This document shows positions 20,773-31,932 of a DNA stretch of 64,000 nt, one piece after another. The stretch comes from Arctopsyche grandis (taxonomy: Eukaryota; Arthropoda; Insecta; Trichoptera; Hydropsychidae). The stretch is taken from positions 4,526,001-4,590,000 of the forward strand of contig NC_135360.1 in the NCBI RefSeq assembly GCF_051622035.1, written 5' to 3'. The position numbers and the translations under genes were made by a program. The notes under the pieces are model-generated. The model made no database searches. It was not told where the DNA came from and was given only the letters and a program-made list of their open reading frames with translations. Position 1 is the first letter of the stretch, and the number at the start of each line of letters is the position of its first letter.

Positions 20773-21758
20773 TTATTGTTTTTTTTTTATTATTTCATAT
20801 AAAACGGACTTTGTGTCTTTTTCTGGATAAGGTATATAAAATTTTCTTAACCGAGCTAACATGTCAGCTTTTCTGGAATTAGATGTGGGCATAGGTTCTG
20901 ACATCACATTATGGTACGACGCATTATCAATAGCAATTACAGATTGGGTTTGTAAATTTGGAACAAACTTTTCTTTAATCCATTTTTGGTAATTAATCGC
21001 GTTCATATTATTATGATATTCTCCGGTTTTAATTTTAGATGGATATATAAGTAACGCATTTGGAATAAATCCTTTTTCAGAACAGGCGTGAACTATTATT
21101 AGCATATTACCCTTATAAATCGGTACTCTGCAACCTTTGCTAGTTTCATCGGACCATGATTTTGGCATCGTATGTGAGCTATTTATATAGGATTCATCCG
21201 TGTAAACTATAGGGCGGCCTTGCAATCTATACTCTTCTAATTTGGAAAGATATATGGATCTCTTCAGTCGAATTACACTTTTTTCAATAAGTATTTATTA
21301 TTTTTCATCTTTTTCCATTTGAAACCTAGCCTACGAACGATAACTCTTAACGAAGAAATTGCACCTTTACATTTTTAACTATCTTTCAAAACTTCAAATA
21401 ACTTTTGTAGGGTCGGAAATGTCTTATGAACTAGATGAAAATCGTAGATAGTTCGCCTGATGACCTCTTGATCAAAATTATCCACTGTAGTTATTTTTGA
21501 TAACCTTACACGATTTTTGCCCGGTGTCCTTAATACAACTCGCACAGTCGATGAAGATGTTGATGCTGTTGGATCTGATGACTCTGAAGATATAGGTTGT
21601 TTCGTTGATGGCTCCGATATTGAAGGTTGCGATGTTGGCGGTTTATTAGCCACCACAAATTGATTTCGTACTTCACAAACGATTCCCTGAACACTTCTTT
21701 TAGAAACACCAGTCGCTTCCGCAGTTGAAGCATATACTATTTCTTTCGTCACTTTCAC
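20773..21758 (-). pseudogene. DDE endonuclease-type transposase, decayed
   Basis: The N-terminal part (21758-21375) has a Ser/Thr/Pro-rich linker then RTPGKNRVRLSKITTVDNFD. A stop at 21372 and a shift near 21270 separate it from the catalytic part (21225-20773), which reads RPIVYTDESYINSSHTMPKS (first Asp), FIPNALLIYPSK and VIAIDNASYHNV (second Asp). It belongs to an IS630/Tc1-related group common in insects as uncharacterised DDE proteins. The third acidic residue was not located. Confidence 0.65.
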
Positions 21759-21759
21759 T

Positions 21760-22530
21760 ATTCATTATACGATGCATGAAATAGTTGAAAACATTATACA
21801 CAATTTGGCGAAATTGTCTCGTTTGTGTTTTTACAGATCCAATTTTATTACAAAGCATTTTATTATCATATATCCACTAATTCTAATGAACTAACTCCAA
21901 TTAACCAATTAACAAACAATATAAGAACGCGTTACGTCAGTTCGTGGGGGTTGATCGGTGACTGACCAGTGAAACTGGAAAAAATCACCCTGTAGTGCAC
22001 ACTTTGAGCAATACAAAAAATTATTGTTGTTTCTGTCATGCTCGGAAAGTGGGTGCGTATGAAAGGGACCAACTGATTGTCCTAGAAAACAGATACAAAA
22101 AAATCTTATTCATATCTTCACGGACACAATATACGTGTTTGTATTGGTACGTGCCAGCTTACGCTGCACGAGCTATAGTAGCCGTGGAGTTCCTGATTAT
22201 AATCCTCGTAATTTGCCGTTATAGGTGTTTATGTCTAAGTACCCGATTGACTGGTTGAGGCTTGGTTTTGACAGTCATTTTCGTCAGTAAATTTTTGCTC
22301 GTAACGACTGTGGCTTCCACAGCCATCACATTTATAAATCATATGCAATGATTATGATTCTCCCCTGTACGATCGTTTAAAATTTTGCAAAACTTCATCT
22401 TGGGCTTCAATTAATCTTGTTCCGGTATGGTAAATTTTGCAATTTTATTTCAGCCAATTTTTCGGCGACGACTGAAGAAAGGGCTTTTACCCTTTCTTCA
22501 GGGTAAGGGTAAGGGTGTAATGATTTCAAA
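21760..22530. other. Intergenic, nothing firm
   Basis: No family motif found. A duplicated GGGTAAGGGTAAGGGT-like tract lies at 22498-22515. Confidence 0.4.
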
Positions 22531-22599
22531 TTTCATTCTTTAGCCCCATTGCGCAAACTATTATATTGGTGTTGGGATAAATATTTTAAATCTTCAAAT

Positions 22600-22880
22600 T
22601 TTGAACTTACTGCTTTTCCCGGTTCTTCAATGAAGTCGGACCTTATTTCTGACGCATTTTTTAATCTGTTTTGAAGTGAGATTCTCTTCAAAATTCGTTT
22701 GTCTCGAGAAGTCAGTATTTTCGGCGTACGTCCTCTTTTGGCAGGTGTTAGTTCCTTTGTTTTTTTATAATTTGTAATAAATCTACTCATGGTAGATTGA
22801 TAACGTCCCGTTCGTCGAGACATCTCTCCAAAAGAATAATTATCCTCCCACAGAGTGACAATTTTTGATTTCTGGGCCAT
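22600..22880 (-). pseudogene. Tc1-like transposase N-terminal fragment
   Basis: Minus-strand reading MAQKSKIVTLWEDNYSFGEM then SRRTGRYQSTMSRFITNYKK, followed by RGRTPKILTSRDKRILKRIS and LKNASEIRSDF, is the bipartite HTH of a Tc1-like transposase with the GRPR-like hook. Sequence after GKAVSS no longer fits the family. There is no catalytic domain. Confidence 0.65.
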
Positions 22881-23257
22881 CGACAAAAATTTCATTTTAA
22901 GCTCAAAAATCGCACGCACAACTGATTGTGTGCTTCTGAACCGCCAAATGTGCATTTTTAGAATTAAATTTGCAAGTCCTAAATTTGCCAACAAACTCTA
23001 TACAATTTAAATTTAAATCTATGGAATTATTTAGTACGTGTAAACGAACACGTTTAATGTGCGGAAATGTGACCCCGCGTTGGGCGTCAATATGACGCAT
23101 AGGTGTTCTCCAGGTGGACGATATAATCAATCTAGACTGACCTGGAGGCATACGTGTAGGTCAAATAGTGGTGGGTTCTCTACCCGGATAAATTTGGATA
23201 TTGAATTTCAATTATACGTAACGTCTAATTGAAACTCGATTCGTATGATTGATTGAA

Positions 23258-23299
23258 ATGCGAAGTGCATATCGTCTAAGACGTTATGCACTTCGCATG
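23258..23299. repeat. Near-perfect 41-bp palindrome
   Basis: Arms ATGCGAAGTGCATA and its complement TATGCACTTCGCAT surround a short centre containing CGTC and GACG. A second hairpin (CCCTCACAACA / TGTTGTGAGGG, 23370-23394) lies 70 bp away. Confidence 0.7.
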
Positions 23300-23399
23300 T
23301 TGCACGATCCAACAAAATCCACATGCTGGGTGGCTGTGATCGAAGAACGCATTTAGCGCGTTGTGGAATCCCTCACAACAATTTGTTGTGAGGGTTCTC

Positions 23400-23780
23400 A
23401 TTTTTTTTATACTTTCAATTAGAAAACCCTTCGCTACTTGGTATACGTCTCAATGGCGCCGTCCACACACGATATTTGCAATATTTTCCATATCCAGCCA
23501 ATGGTCCGTACGAACATCCAATGGTGGAAAATGAGCAGTAGGTCGCTTCTGTCGTTTATTTGCCAGATTTTGTTCAATGCTGCTGGGTCTTCCCCTCGTT
23601 GGAGTTTGTTTACCAATGTAGCACATACATTTCGCGATTTCTGCTCTGGATTCTTAAATTTCCTATAATAGCTAAGAATCTAAGAATAAGAATAGCTAAG
23701 GTCCACGACTGTTAGGGTTGGTTTCTGTTGTCTGCTACCTTATTTTTGCTACCTTCATTTGTAGTGATCAGATCAGCCTA
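23400..23780 (-). other. Open minus-strand stretch of unknown origin
   Basis: About 60-75 codons are open around 23434-23640 (QKSRNVCATLVNKLQRGEDP, then NDRSDLLLIFHH). I recognise no family. It may be part of a decayed element next to the gypsy pol piece. Confidence 0.2.
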
Positions 23781-23784
23781 GGAA

Positions 23785-23960
23785 TTTAAACTCCGGTTTG
23801 CCCAGCCGACACTTGTTTGCGTTAATTTTCACTTTTTTAAGGTGGTCTTTGTGCTGGACTGGATTCTGTGATGCTATTAGAATGTAATCAATGTATATGA
23901 ATCGGAAATCCAGTCCCACATGGTTGGTGTTGGCATTGGCGTACCTCGCATATATCCGCT
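23785..23960 (-). pseudogene. Gypsy reverse transcriptase fragment
   Basis: The minus strand reads FRFIYIDYILIASQNPVQHK, a degraded form of the gypsy catalytic box (second Asp of YIDD replaced by Tyr), then DHLKKV, NANKCRLGKPEFKFLG. About 55 codons remain. Confidence 0.65.
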
Positions 23961-24463
23961 GCGTTGTCCATTGAAGGGGTCACCAATACTGAAATTGTAT
24001 GTTTGTACATTTATGCGGGGAATGTGTGCTATCAGTTGTAGATTGAGGAAGTATGTATATATGATTAATGGAGAGGATGATGATGAGTTGTAGTTTTTAT
24101 GAAGTTGTTGGACACATATGTTAAACAAAGAAGCCTGACCCAAGTAGATAGCTCGACTCCAGTTTCGTAGCTGGTTGAATTGCCCACTGACTGGGGAGAA
24201 TATCTGTTGGGTCACGTGCTTTTTTCTAAAAATTTTGTGGAAAATACTTGTTGCAGTTGGGCGTGTCAAGTTGTGCACTGTATGATAATTAGACATCCGA
24301 TGGTCATTAGGGCAATTCGCTTTTGAGGTGTTATGGCTATTGTTCACTTCATAGAAATTTTCTTATTGCTTTCTTGCAATCGACATTGTTGGAACGCGTT
24401 TATTGCTATTTTGCCATTGCCTTAATGACCATACGTCCTGTAGTGATGATTTCCTACACCTTA

Positions 24464-24637
24464 GGGCCGGGCCGCACCGTGCGACTTGCGAGCGACTTGG
24501 TTGGGCACCACCAGACCAATGTATGGAGTTAGATGGGGCATGCCAGACCCGTCAACTTCGTTGTCGTTCACATTTCCATACATTTCTACGGTCGTGCAAC
24601 TAATCGGCCGACAAAGTTGCACGGTGTGGCCGGAGTC
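24464..24637. mobile_element. PIF/Harbinger-like MITE
   Basis: 174 bp with imperfect inverted ends GGGCCGGGCCGCACCGTGCG and, from the other side, GACTCCGGCCACACCGTGCA. Flanked by TTA at 24461-24463 and 24638-24640, the 3-bp target usual for this superfamily. Non-coding. Confidence 0.65.
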
Positions 24638-24640
24638 TTA

Positions 24641-25500
24641 ATGGTCCGTATGTGGATCTGACATTGATTTGAAATACTTTTTTCAAATAAAACGATGACT
24701 TATCTAACCTAAAAATTTAGAGGTTAATAGCTCTGAAGTGTAAAATATTTAAATAATTAAAAATATTTTTATATCCTATTTTTTTAGTACATGTTGTTAA
24801 TGTTTGTATATACTGCTATATTAAATGTTTTAATTTGAATCAAGTGTTTTTTTTATATTATTCCTTTAACATATCCAAATTATTATTTAATCATATTAAA
24901 GGCGCAAACACACTGAATCGTACGTCATGCACGTGCTCGTGATTTCCAGCTCGGAAGGGCAGCTCATTCAGGTTATTGTTATCTTATTGAGTTTCTCCTA
25001 CATTTTTTCAAATATGCGAATCACTATCAAAACTGTTAATACAAGGGTAAAAACCATCACCTTAACACTCATATCAACGAAAACTGATTTTTTGTCTGGG
25101 TGCCATAGCATCGTTCAGTCGTGCTATCGATTTTTTTTAATTCGCAAAAATATCCAAAAAAAAAACTCGTGCTGCGTATCTCTGTGTCTGTGTCTTAAGT
25201 CATTTCCATGAATATATTTATATATTGTATGGTGGCCAAAGTCGGCAATATGCTCTTCCAGGAAACACTCTTATTACTAAGTTAAGTCACTCTCCATATG
25301 GTGTTTTAAGGGTGAATCGTTTTTCTAACATATTCAACTACCACAACAGACTTAACAATTAATATATTGTTTTAAACAGATCTTTTAATCGGGTATTTTT
25401 CATAATTAGTAAAAAAAATGTTCGCCCTTGAGTACAACTAAGGAATTAGTGACTTTCAGCATCAAAAAACCTTTGAATATGACGATTTTTGTTTGGTTTT
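24641..25500. other. Intergenic and 5' region of the zinc-finger gene
   Basis: AT-rich, with no family motifs. The promoter of the gene starting at 25501 should lie here or further up, but no clear TATA or initiator was picked. Confidence 0.35.
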
Positions 25501-28500
25501 ATGAGGACTCCAGTGCATGTCAGTGCAGCTGTCGATAACAAAGAATCCGCAAAAAAATCTGTCCAATCTGTACAGTGTAATTTGTGCTCGAAAAGGTTTG
25601 TATTGTGAAAACGCATTCGAATATTGAATGTAAAATGGCGGCTTGAGAGTTTCCAAATTTTAGATTTTCGAGGATTTTCAATCTGCAAAAGCACATGGAA
25701 CACCACGATGGCGTAGCACCGACTTGCTTGGGTTGTGGATTTAGTGCTGAGAACGATGTCGATTTGAAGAAACACATTAAACAGTGCAAGTAAGTATATC
25801 AGCAACTATGTATGTATGTATCAACATAGATCAACGGTTAGCGTATAATGCTTTCAATTGTGTGGTCAAGGGTTCTATCTCTGGCTTTGTTGCTGGCTAG
25901 ACTTTGGATATGTGAATCCAAGGTCCATCGTTTCCTACCAGAGTTCGTCAATTTGTCTGATTTCATTGAAACGATTCCAATAAATTGGCAACCCTGTCTT
26001 ATTTTTCGCAAAATTCGAGTTTTCAGCATCCCATACTTGCTGATTCATAAAAATATGCTTCACAATTTTCCGTAGGTTTCTATGATTGTTAATCGATGTT
26101 TATAATTGGCCTTGACAATACTTATGAACATTGTTTGACCATAGATGTCATAGAAGTCATAGAAACGATCGAATTGGAGTCACAAATATCCAAATGTGCT
26201 ATTCTGTCTTTGTCTGTCTGAGAACGCTTGCCGTACTATATAGTAGTCGTTTCGATTCAACATAGATACATATGTATATAGGATCCGGATGTGAAGGATT
26301 CCAAGCGAAACGCGCAGATTAAGTCAGAAGTATTTATTATAACATATCTTCGGGCTTGTTCTCCAACAAGTGACCATAACAACACGCATCCGGTGTCTCC
26401 CATGCATACCACACACACACACTTTATCCCTAGCAGTTTGACCAACCACACATACGGCTCGGCTCGTTTAATAATCATTCCTACATGTATAATATGTACA
26501 CTTTTTTCAATGTGTTTTTAAATAATTTTGTAATGAAATAATTAGAAGGATTTGAATTTAATAATATATTTATTGAATACGAATATGTATATCGTAAAAA
26601 TAAGTATCAGTACATTTTAAGCACCCGGATAAAAATAAAAATAGACATGGAAAATAAACAAAAATCAAAATGAAATTAAATATGAAGATAATGAACATTT
26701 CAAAGATAAATAATTGTGAAAAAATAAAAATATATCTATATGAAAATAAAATATTATGTTATACATATATGTATGTTCTGATATTGAAATATCAGAACAT
26801 ATATAGGAATAAAAACAAAAATTTAATTTTTTTTTTAAGTACTTTGTACCTACTTAAAAAATATAATGCTTTCGAAACAAAAATATTTTTTAGATTTTTG
26901 TTTTTATTTTCCATGTCTATTTTTATTTTTATTCGGGTGCTTAAAATGTACTGATACTAATTTTTACGCTATACATATTCGTATTCAATAAATATATTAT
27001 TAAATTCCAATCCTTCTAATTATTTCATTACAAAATTATTTAAAAACACATTGAAAAAAGTTTGACCACTATATCGTTGTATACAATGACGCGTACAGCG
27101 TACAATGATGCAGCGCACACAACACAAATTTGTCCTCTACTAATACGAAATTTTTCCTCACAATTTTACCGGTTTAAAATTCACCACACATCCAATTAAC
27201 CCTTTTAAACAAAATCAAAAAATAGTGTGGCCAGAACACTATCCTAATAAACATGTTTGAATAGAAAATACTCAATATAATATAGTATTAACAGTGGGAA
27301 AAAATCCCAAGTGAAAATACGTAATTTTGACTTTTGATTTGAACTGGACGACTACTTAGAGAGATTTGAAAGTTGAAAAGTACTACAAATGAAAGATAAA
27401 ATACCCGACTGTAGATTCCAATATTCATTTTGAACAGAAAATTAACAGATTTTGAGAAATCGACCGAACAACGCCAAGATATTGAAAAATCGCGCGATTT
27501 AAAAAACACATATCTCCGAATCTCGAGCCAATCAACACTTTTTATTACCAGATTCGTGTTCACTGGACATAGATCTATAAGAAAAGTCATATCTTGTCTC
27601 TGAAACATTTTTCGTGAAGAAAAACCATTTTAAAAATTTTCGCATATATGTAGGTGAAAGAAAAAGAAAAATTGAATCATTAAAAATAAAAAATAATATA
27701 CATAGTACCAATGATAGTGGTAAGATAATAATATTAATAATGATAATTAGATTCAAATTAAGCAAATAAGTAATAAATCAAGTAAAATAATTAGAAAAAA
27801 CACAAAATAATAATTAATAAAAATTCACAATCCTAAATTATCAATTAACAACAATGTTAAACATCAAAAAACAAATTCGCAACAATATATCCATGATGCA
27901 CATTTCATACTGTGAAAGTGCCTTGAACTTCTCCAAGTTATCACCTAATTATACTATACTTGTGTTTTACAGCACCTTTTGGACATTGAACAATCTCGTG
28001 TGTCCGACGTGCGGCAAGAAATTGACCACCGTGGCCGGACTCAGGTACTTCCAATGACACGCATTTCAACATCAAACCGATTGAAGCTTAAACTAGTGCA
28101 TTACAGGTATCACCGGAAGACCCATTCCTCGGTCAAGAAGTATTCGTGCGACATTTGCCAAAGATTTTTCTTGACTTCGGGCAACCTGAACGCACACCTG
28201 AGGACGGTCCACTCGCAGAAGAGGCCGTACACTTGCTCGGCGTGTCCCAGGAGCTTCACCACCTCGGACCATCTGAAGAAACATGTGACCTCGGCACACA
28301 TGTGCCGGCGAGACTTTGTGTGCCGAGTGTGCGACCGGGGCTTCACACAAAGCTCGCACCTCACCCAGCACATGTGGATGCACACGGGAGTCAAACCCCA
28401 CAAATGTCCTCACTGCTCCAACAATTATACCGCCAAGTGCTCACTGAACGTAAGTCAATTACATGAATATAACGTACTAGTGGATACCAGATTCGATTTA

Positions 28501-31500
28501 TATGTATTATATTCATTTCGCGAGACTGCTTATTTCCCGTACATTCTTTTTTCACGCTTCTTGCGGTCCATGGTATGCGTCTTCAGCACCACATCTAGAA
28601 TGTCGTTTTCTCTCTTTTTCATGGTCCATGTCCAGCAGTCTAGTGGTGAGTGTTGTATTCTTTCGGACAGGGTGTTATGGGTTCGATTCCCACTCGCCTC
28701 GCTGTTGGCCAGACCTTGATTTGCCGAGGTCGATGGTTTCTTATAAGAATTTGCCAATTTTTCTGATTTTCATTGAAACGGTTCCTGTAAAATTGGCCTT
28801 CCCTCTCCAATTATCTGTCTCTGTGGATGTTTATTGAATATAAAAAAAATCGTATTGTTACATTAAAATGCTATCGATCGTGTTATATACGATGTTTGTA
28901 ATGTCTGACCATAGATGTCATGCATTGTTTCGATTTATGTAATAATTATGTACCTATATTTACTATGGTATATACATATATATATATAATTTCTTGAGTC
29001 TTAATCTGCTTAGCACACTCGCCGCTTTGGAGCAATCTGTTAGGCGAGTGTGCATAATTAATTGAAAAATAAAAAATAAATAAATGGCTCGACTCCATTT
29101 AATCCAATGGGAAACTCAGAGATCGCACCAGATGGATTTTCGTTTTTTCATAATAGAGTGGTTCTTCCATATTTTTACCAGACTGATCATCGCCGTTCTC
29201 GCCATTCCTACTCTGCAGATTTCCGCTTGGCATCCTCTTCTTGAGATAAAGCCGTTGACTTCCTCATAGTCTTTTAGAGCGTTAGTCAACGAATAGGATT
29301 TTTGTTTATCTGTAGACCCAGGTGTCTACTTTCTATCTGTATTCTATGAAGTAGTTCTGCCATTTCATCCTCATTGCTGGCCATTAACGTCATGTCATCT
29401 GCGAATCTTATGTTAGAAATCTTTCTGCCGCCTATTGTTATTCCACCTTCCCATCCGTTGAGTATTCTCTTCTCATTATGTATTTTCCATATATATTAAA
29501 AAGATTAGGAGATGCATCCCTTTCGGACGGCTTTTTGGACACAAAATTTTTCCTGAAGAAACCCATCTAATTCTTACTGTTGCCGTATTATGCACATATG
29601 AATTCCCATACATATATACAGTGAGCGACAAAAATAGGTATGCACATAGATTTCGGACAAACAGTGCGAAACAAACCTCTCTACCTGCCATAAACAATGA
29701 GACCCCAACTTTTTTTTTTTTACACAATGTACCGTTGGTACAAAGATTTACAAAGCTGATGGTCAATTCCCTATTTTGTTTCGCGTTAACTTTGGTTGCA
29801 ATAACATCGCATCAGAAAAATGTCGTCCGCACGCCAAATGTCGACCGATGAAAAAGCGGTAATTTTGGCTCTTACGAAAGAGCGAATCGCGTATCGAGAG
29901 ATTGCTCGTCGGGTGGGGTTCAGTGAAGGTTCTGTGAGAAAATTCATCAAAAAATACAGTGATACAGGATTATTAACAAGGGCTCCAGGATCTGGAGGAA
30001 GTCAAAATTGATGGAACGTGAAAATCGTGTCATAAAACGTGCTGCTCTTTAAGATCAATTTATTACTGCTTCTAAAATCAGGGATGAGGTTTACACTTCA
30101 ACATCCACAGCAGTACATACCCGTATGATCCAAAGGAAGCTGAATAAATTAGGGTTTAGAGCGATTAAATTCGCGAAAAAGCCACTTTTGGCGGTTTCAA
30201 TGAAGAAAAAGCAGTTGAAATGGGCCAAGGACAAGAAGAATTGAATATCAGAGGACTGGTACAGGGTGGTGTTCTCAGATGAATCTAATTGGAATCTTAT
30301 TGGATCAGATGGGAAGACCACAGTTCGCCGTAGAAGTGGAGAATGTTTTCACGCAAGTTGTGTTTCGCGACCGCGAAGCATTCCCCGTATGTCATGATAT
30401 GGGGGTGCATTACAGGATATGGAATTGGGGTGCTAGAGTTCGTCCGAGGGTCCATAAATGCCATCCAAAACAAAAACACGAAAAGGGAACTTGTTTTACC
30501 CACCATCGAAGCACTCACAGAATTCGTCGCTGAACCAATATTTCAGGACGACTCTTTACCTTGTCATCGAGCTCGTTCTGTAAGTTATCTAACCGTTTTT
30601 CTATCTTTAATTTGTTTTTTTATATGGTAAATATCATCGACTTGTTTAAGATAACCAATTATAATGAAAGTTTGGGAATTAAATCCCTTACCTGGCCCGG
30701 GAACAGTCCAGACCTGAACATTATCGAAAATTTATGGGCGATTTTGAAGAGGAAAGTAAGAGCCCGCAATCCAAAAACGCTTCAAGAGCTGGAAAACATA
30801 ATAACGGAGGCATGGGAAAAGGATATTTTCCCAGATGTTATAAAAAAATTGTTTTATTCTATGCCCAGAAGAATTGAGGCAGTAATCAAAAACAAAGGGG
30901 GAATTACTAAATATTAAGCTTTATTTTATCTATATATTATTTTTTTATGTATATATTATTAAAAGGAAACATTTAAAAAATTTATACCGTGAAAACCGCT
31001 TTTCCCAACTTTGTCCATTTCGTAAATAATTCCAATATCTCAATAAATACATCAATATAATTAATAATTTGTTTTATTATCTTAATGATCCTAGTCATGA
31101 TTTCAGAAACTTTTAAATCAAAAATATTGCGATATATACGAATAAAATGAAATTTTGCTACTGCGTACCTATTTTTGTCGCTCACTGTAATTGAGAATAT
31201 GTACGTCTTTCTTTTTCGTCCTTTTCTTCATACCCGAGTGCCATGACTGTTTACTGACTTCCATAATGTGGCCTGCCATGGTCCTCCAGCCCTCTTGACA
31301 CTCCGCAATTTGCCCTGACTCGACTTCAGTTTTCCTACTGGCAGCCCTGACCTGGTCACTCCAACTTTCTCTTCCTCTACTTCCCTCGACGCTTTCCAGG
31401 AAGTCTCGGTTTCGCCCCGCGGGATGCCTAAAGAACTAAAGGATACTCCTAAATGCTTAAAGAACTAAGACAGGTGGATGTCAGCCTGTCGCCAACCCCA

Positions 31501-31890
31501 AGCTCTTGCAGGATGGAGGCACTGGTTTTTCTCCCTGTCCAGAGGATTCTAAGTATCCATCTCCAGCATCAAATTTCAAATGTGTCTATGTATGTAATCA
31601 GTATCTTATTTCTTTTCTAGAAACATCTTCGCAGAAATCATCTTGCCGAGTCATCTGAGGTGAAGCCGTCTGCTGATGGTATTAATTTAAGCGGCTTAAA
31701 CAAGTCTGAAAATTGTAATATTACTAGTTTGAGTGCCAATTTAGACTTTGACATCACCAGTCCGAATGAAAAACGTCTAGTCATTGAAGAAATGAACGAT
31801 GATCTGTTGGATGATATCAATATTGTGATAGTAGGTGAAGATGGTGATTATTTGGTTGAAAATATTGAAAATATCATTGACATGGACTAA
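25501..31890 (+). CDS. C2H2 zinc-finger protein, seven fingers, five exons
   Basis: Join 25501-25595, 25664-25789, 27973-28044, 28107-28449 and 31621-31890. All introns are GT-AG and phases agree, giving 301 residues. It is probably a nuclear DNA-binding protein. Fingers in order: CNLCSKR..HMEHH (split by intron 1); CLGCGF..HIKQC (a CCHC variant); CPTCGKK..HRKTH (split by intron 3); CDICQRF..HLRTVH; CSACPRSF..HVTSAH; CRVCDRGF..HMWMH; CPHCSNN..HLRRNH (split by intron 4). An acidic tail follows (NDDLLDDINIVIVGEDGD), a possible activation region. TGA lies in frame just upstream of ATG 25501, though an upstream exon is possible. Intron 4 (28450-31620) holds a SINE, LINE pieces and a complete TcC copy; intron 2 holds a SINE and a large palindrome. 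Confidence 0.85.
25826..26005 (+). repeat. tRNA-derived SINE, copy 1
   Basis: Pol III box A-like CGGTTAGCGTATAATG, box B-like GGGTTCTATCT, then the family body with GGTCCATCGTTTCCTACCAG and GATTTCATTGAAACGATTCC. It lies in intron 2 of the zinc-finger gene. Confidence 0.75.
26500..27061. repeat. 560-bp palindrome (long inverted repeat)
   Basis: Arms of about 170 bp (26500-26670 and 26885-27061) are complementary with only a few mismatches, starting ACTTTTTTCAATGTGTTTTT on both ends. The spacer holds a second perfect hairpin (TATGTTCTGATAT / ATATCAGAACATA near 26772-26800). Non-coding; probably a foldback MITE. It lies in intron 2 of the zinc-finger gene. Confidence 0.88.
27490..27612 (-). repeat. 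Dispersed repeat, copy 2
   Basis: Nearly identical in reverse to 9483-9608, which lies beside TcD. Family not identified. Confidence 0.7.
28631..28815 (+). repeat. tRNA-derived SINE, copy 2
   Basis: Starts CCAGCAGTCTAGTGGTGAGT (box A region), has a perfect box B GGGTTCGATTCC at 28678, then GGTCGATGGTTTCTTATAAG and GAAACGGTTCCTGTAAAATT. In intron 4 of the zinc-finger gene. Confidence 0.85.
29085..29530 (-). pseudogene. RTE-like LINE reverse transcriptase fragment
   Basis: The minus strand reads NGWEGGITIGGRKISNIRFA then DDMTLMASNEDEMAELLHRI, with the RT catalytic FADD box, and further on RRGCQAEICRVGMARTAMIS and LVKIWKNHSIMKKRKS, the thumb region usual in RTE/BovB-type elements. Stops occur after NKNPIR and near CDL. 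Truncated on both sides; sits in intron 4 of the zinc-finger gene. Confidence 0.7.
29619..31187 (+). mobile_element. TcC Tc1-like transposon, full-length copy
   Basis: 1569 bp with inverted ends CAGTGAGCGACAAAAATAGG at both edges and TA on each side (29617-29618, 31188-31189). It contains a broken transposase on the plus strand and lies in the last intron of the zinc-finger gene in the same orientation. The truncated sister copy is at 16618-17714. Confidence 0.92.
29820..30917 (+). pseudogene. TcC transposase, full-length but broken
   Basis: Readable blocks are MSTDEKAVILALTKERIAYR (frame starting 29832), the HTH VGFSEGSVRKFIKKYSDTG, a shift near 30000, a TAA in RAAL-stop-DQF, FAKKPLLAVSMKKKQLKWAK, a stop after KDKKN, VVFSDESNWNLIGSDG (first Asp), several shifts, FQDDSLPCHRARS (second Asp), a 71-bp intron (30580-30650; GTAAGT to TTTAAG, phase 0), ITNYNESLGIKSLTWPGNSP, DLNIIENLW (Glu) and KGGITKY. 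Spacing after splicing is DD34E. It is non-functional. The intron interrupts the region between the second Asp and the Glu. Confidence 0.88.
31195..31560 (-). pseudogene. LINE C-terminal fragment
   Basis: The minus strand gives SWSDQVRAASRKTEVESGQI then AECQEGWRTMAGHIMEVSKQ, a form seen at the very end of RTE-like LINE proteins. A local repeat of CTAAAGAACTAA lies at 31428 and 31459. It may come from the same family as 29085-29530. Confidence 0.45.
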
Positions 31891-31932
31891 AATTGTGGAT
31901 TTAAATCGACATACAGAACCAACCTATTTATA

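Noticed and set aside
23370..23394. Transcription terminator hairpin followed by T-rich sequence
   Set aside because: Rho-independent terminators do not apply to this kind of genome, and no gene ends here.
28146..28466. 106-codon plus-strand frame and the opposing frames at 28093-28413
   Set aside because: Shadows of the zinc-finger exon 28107-28449, which has clear C2H2 motifs in its own frame.
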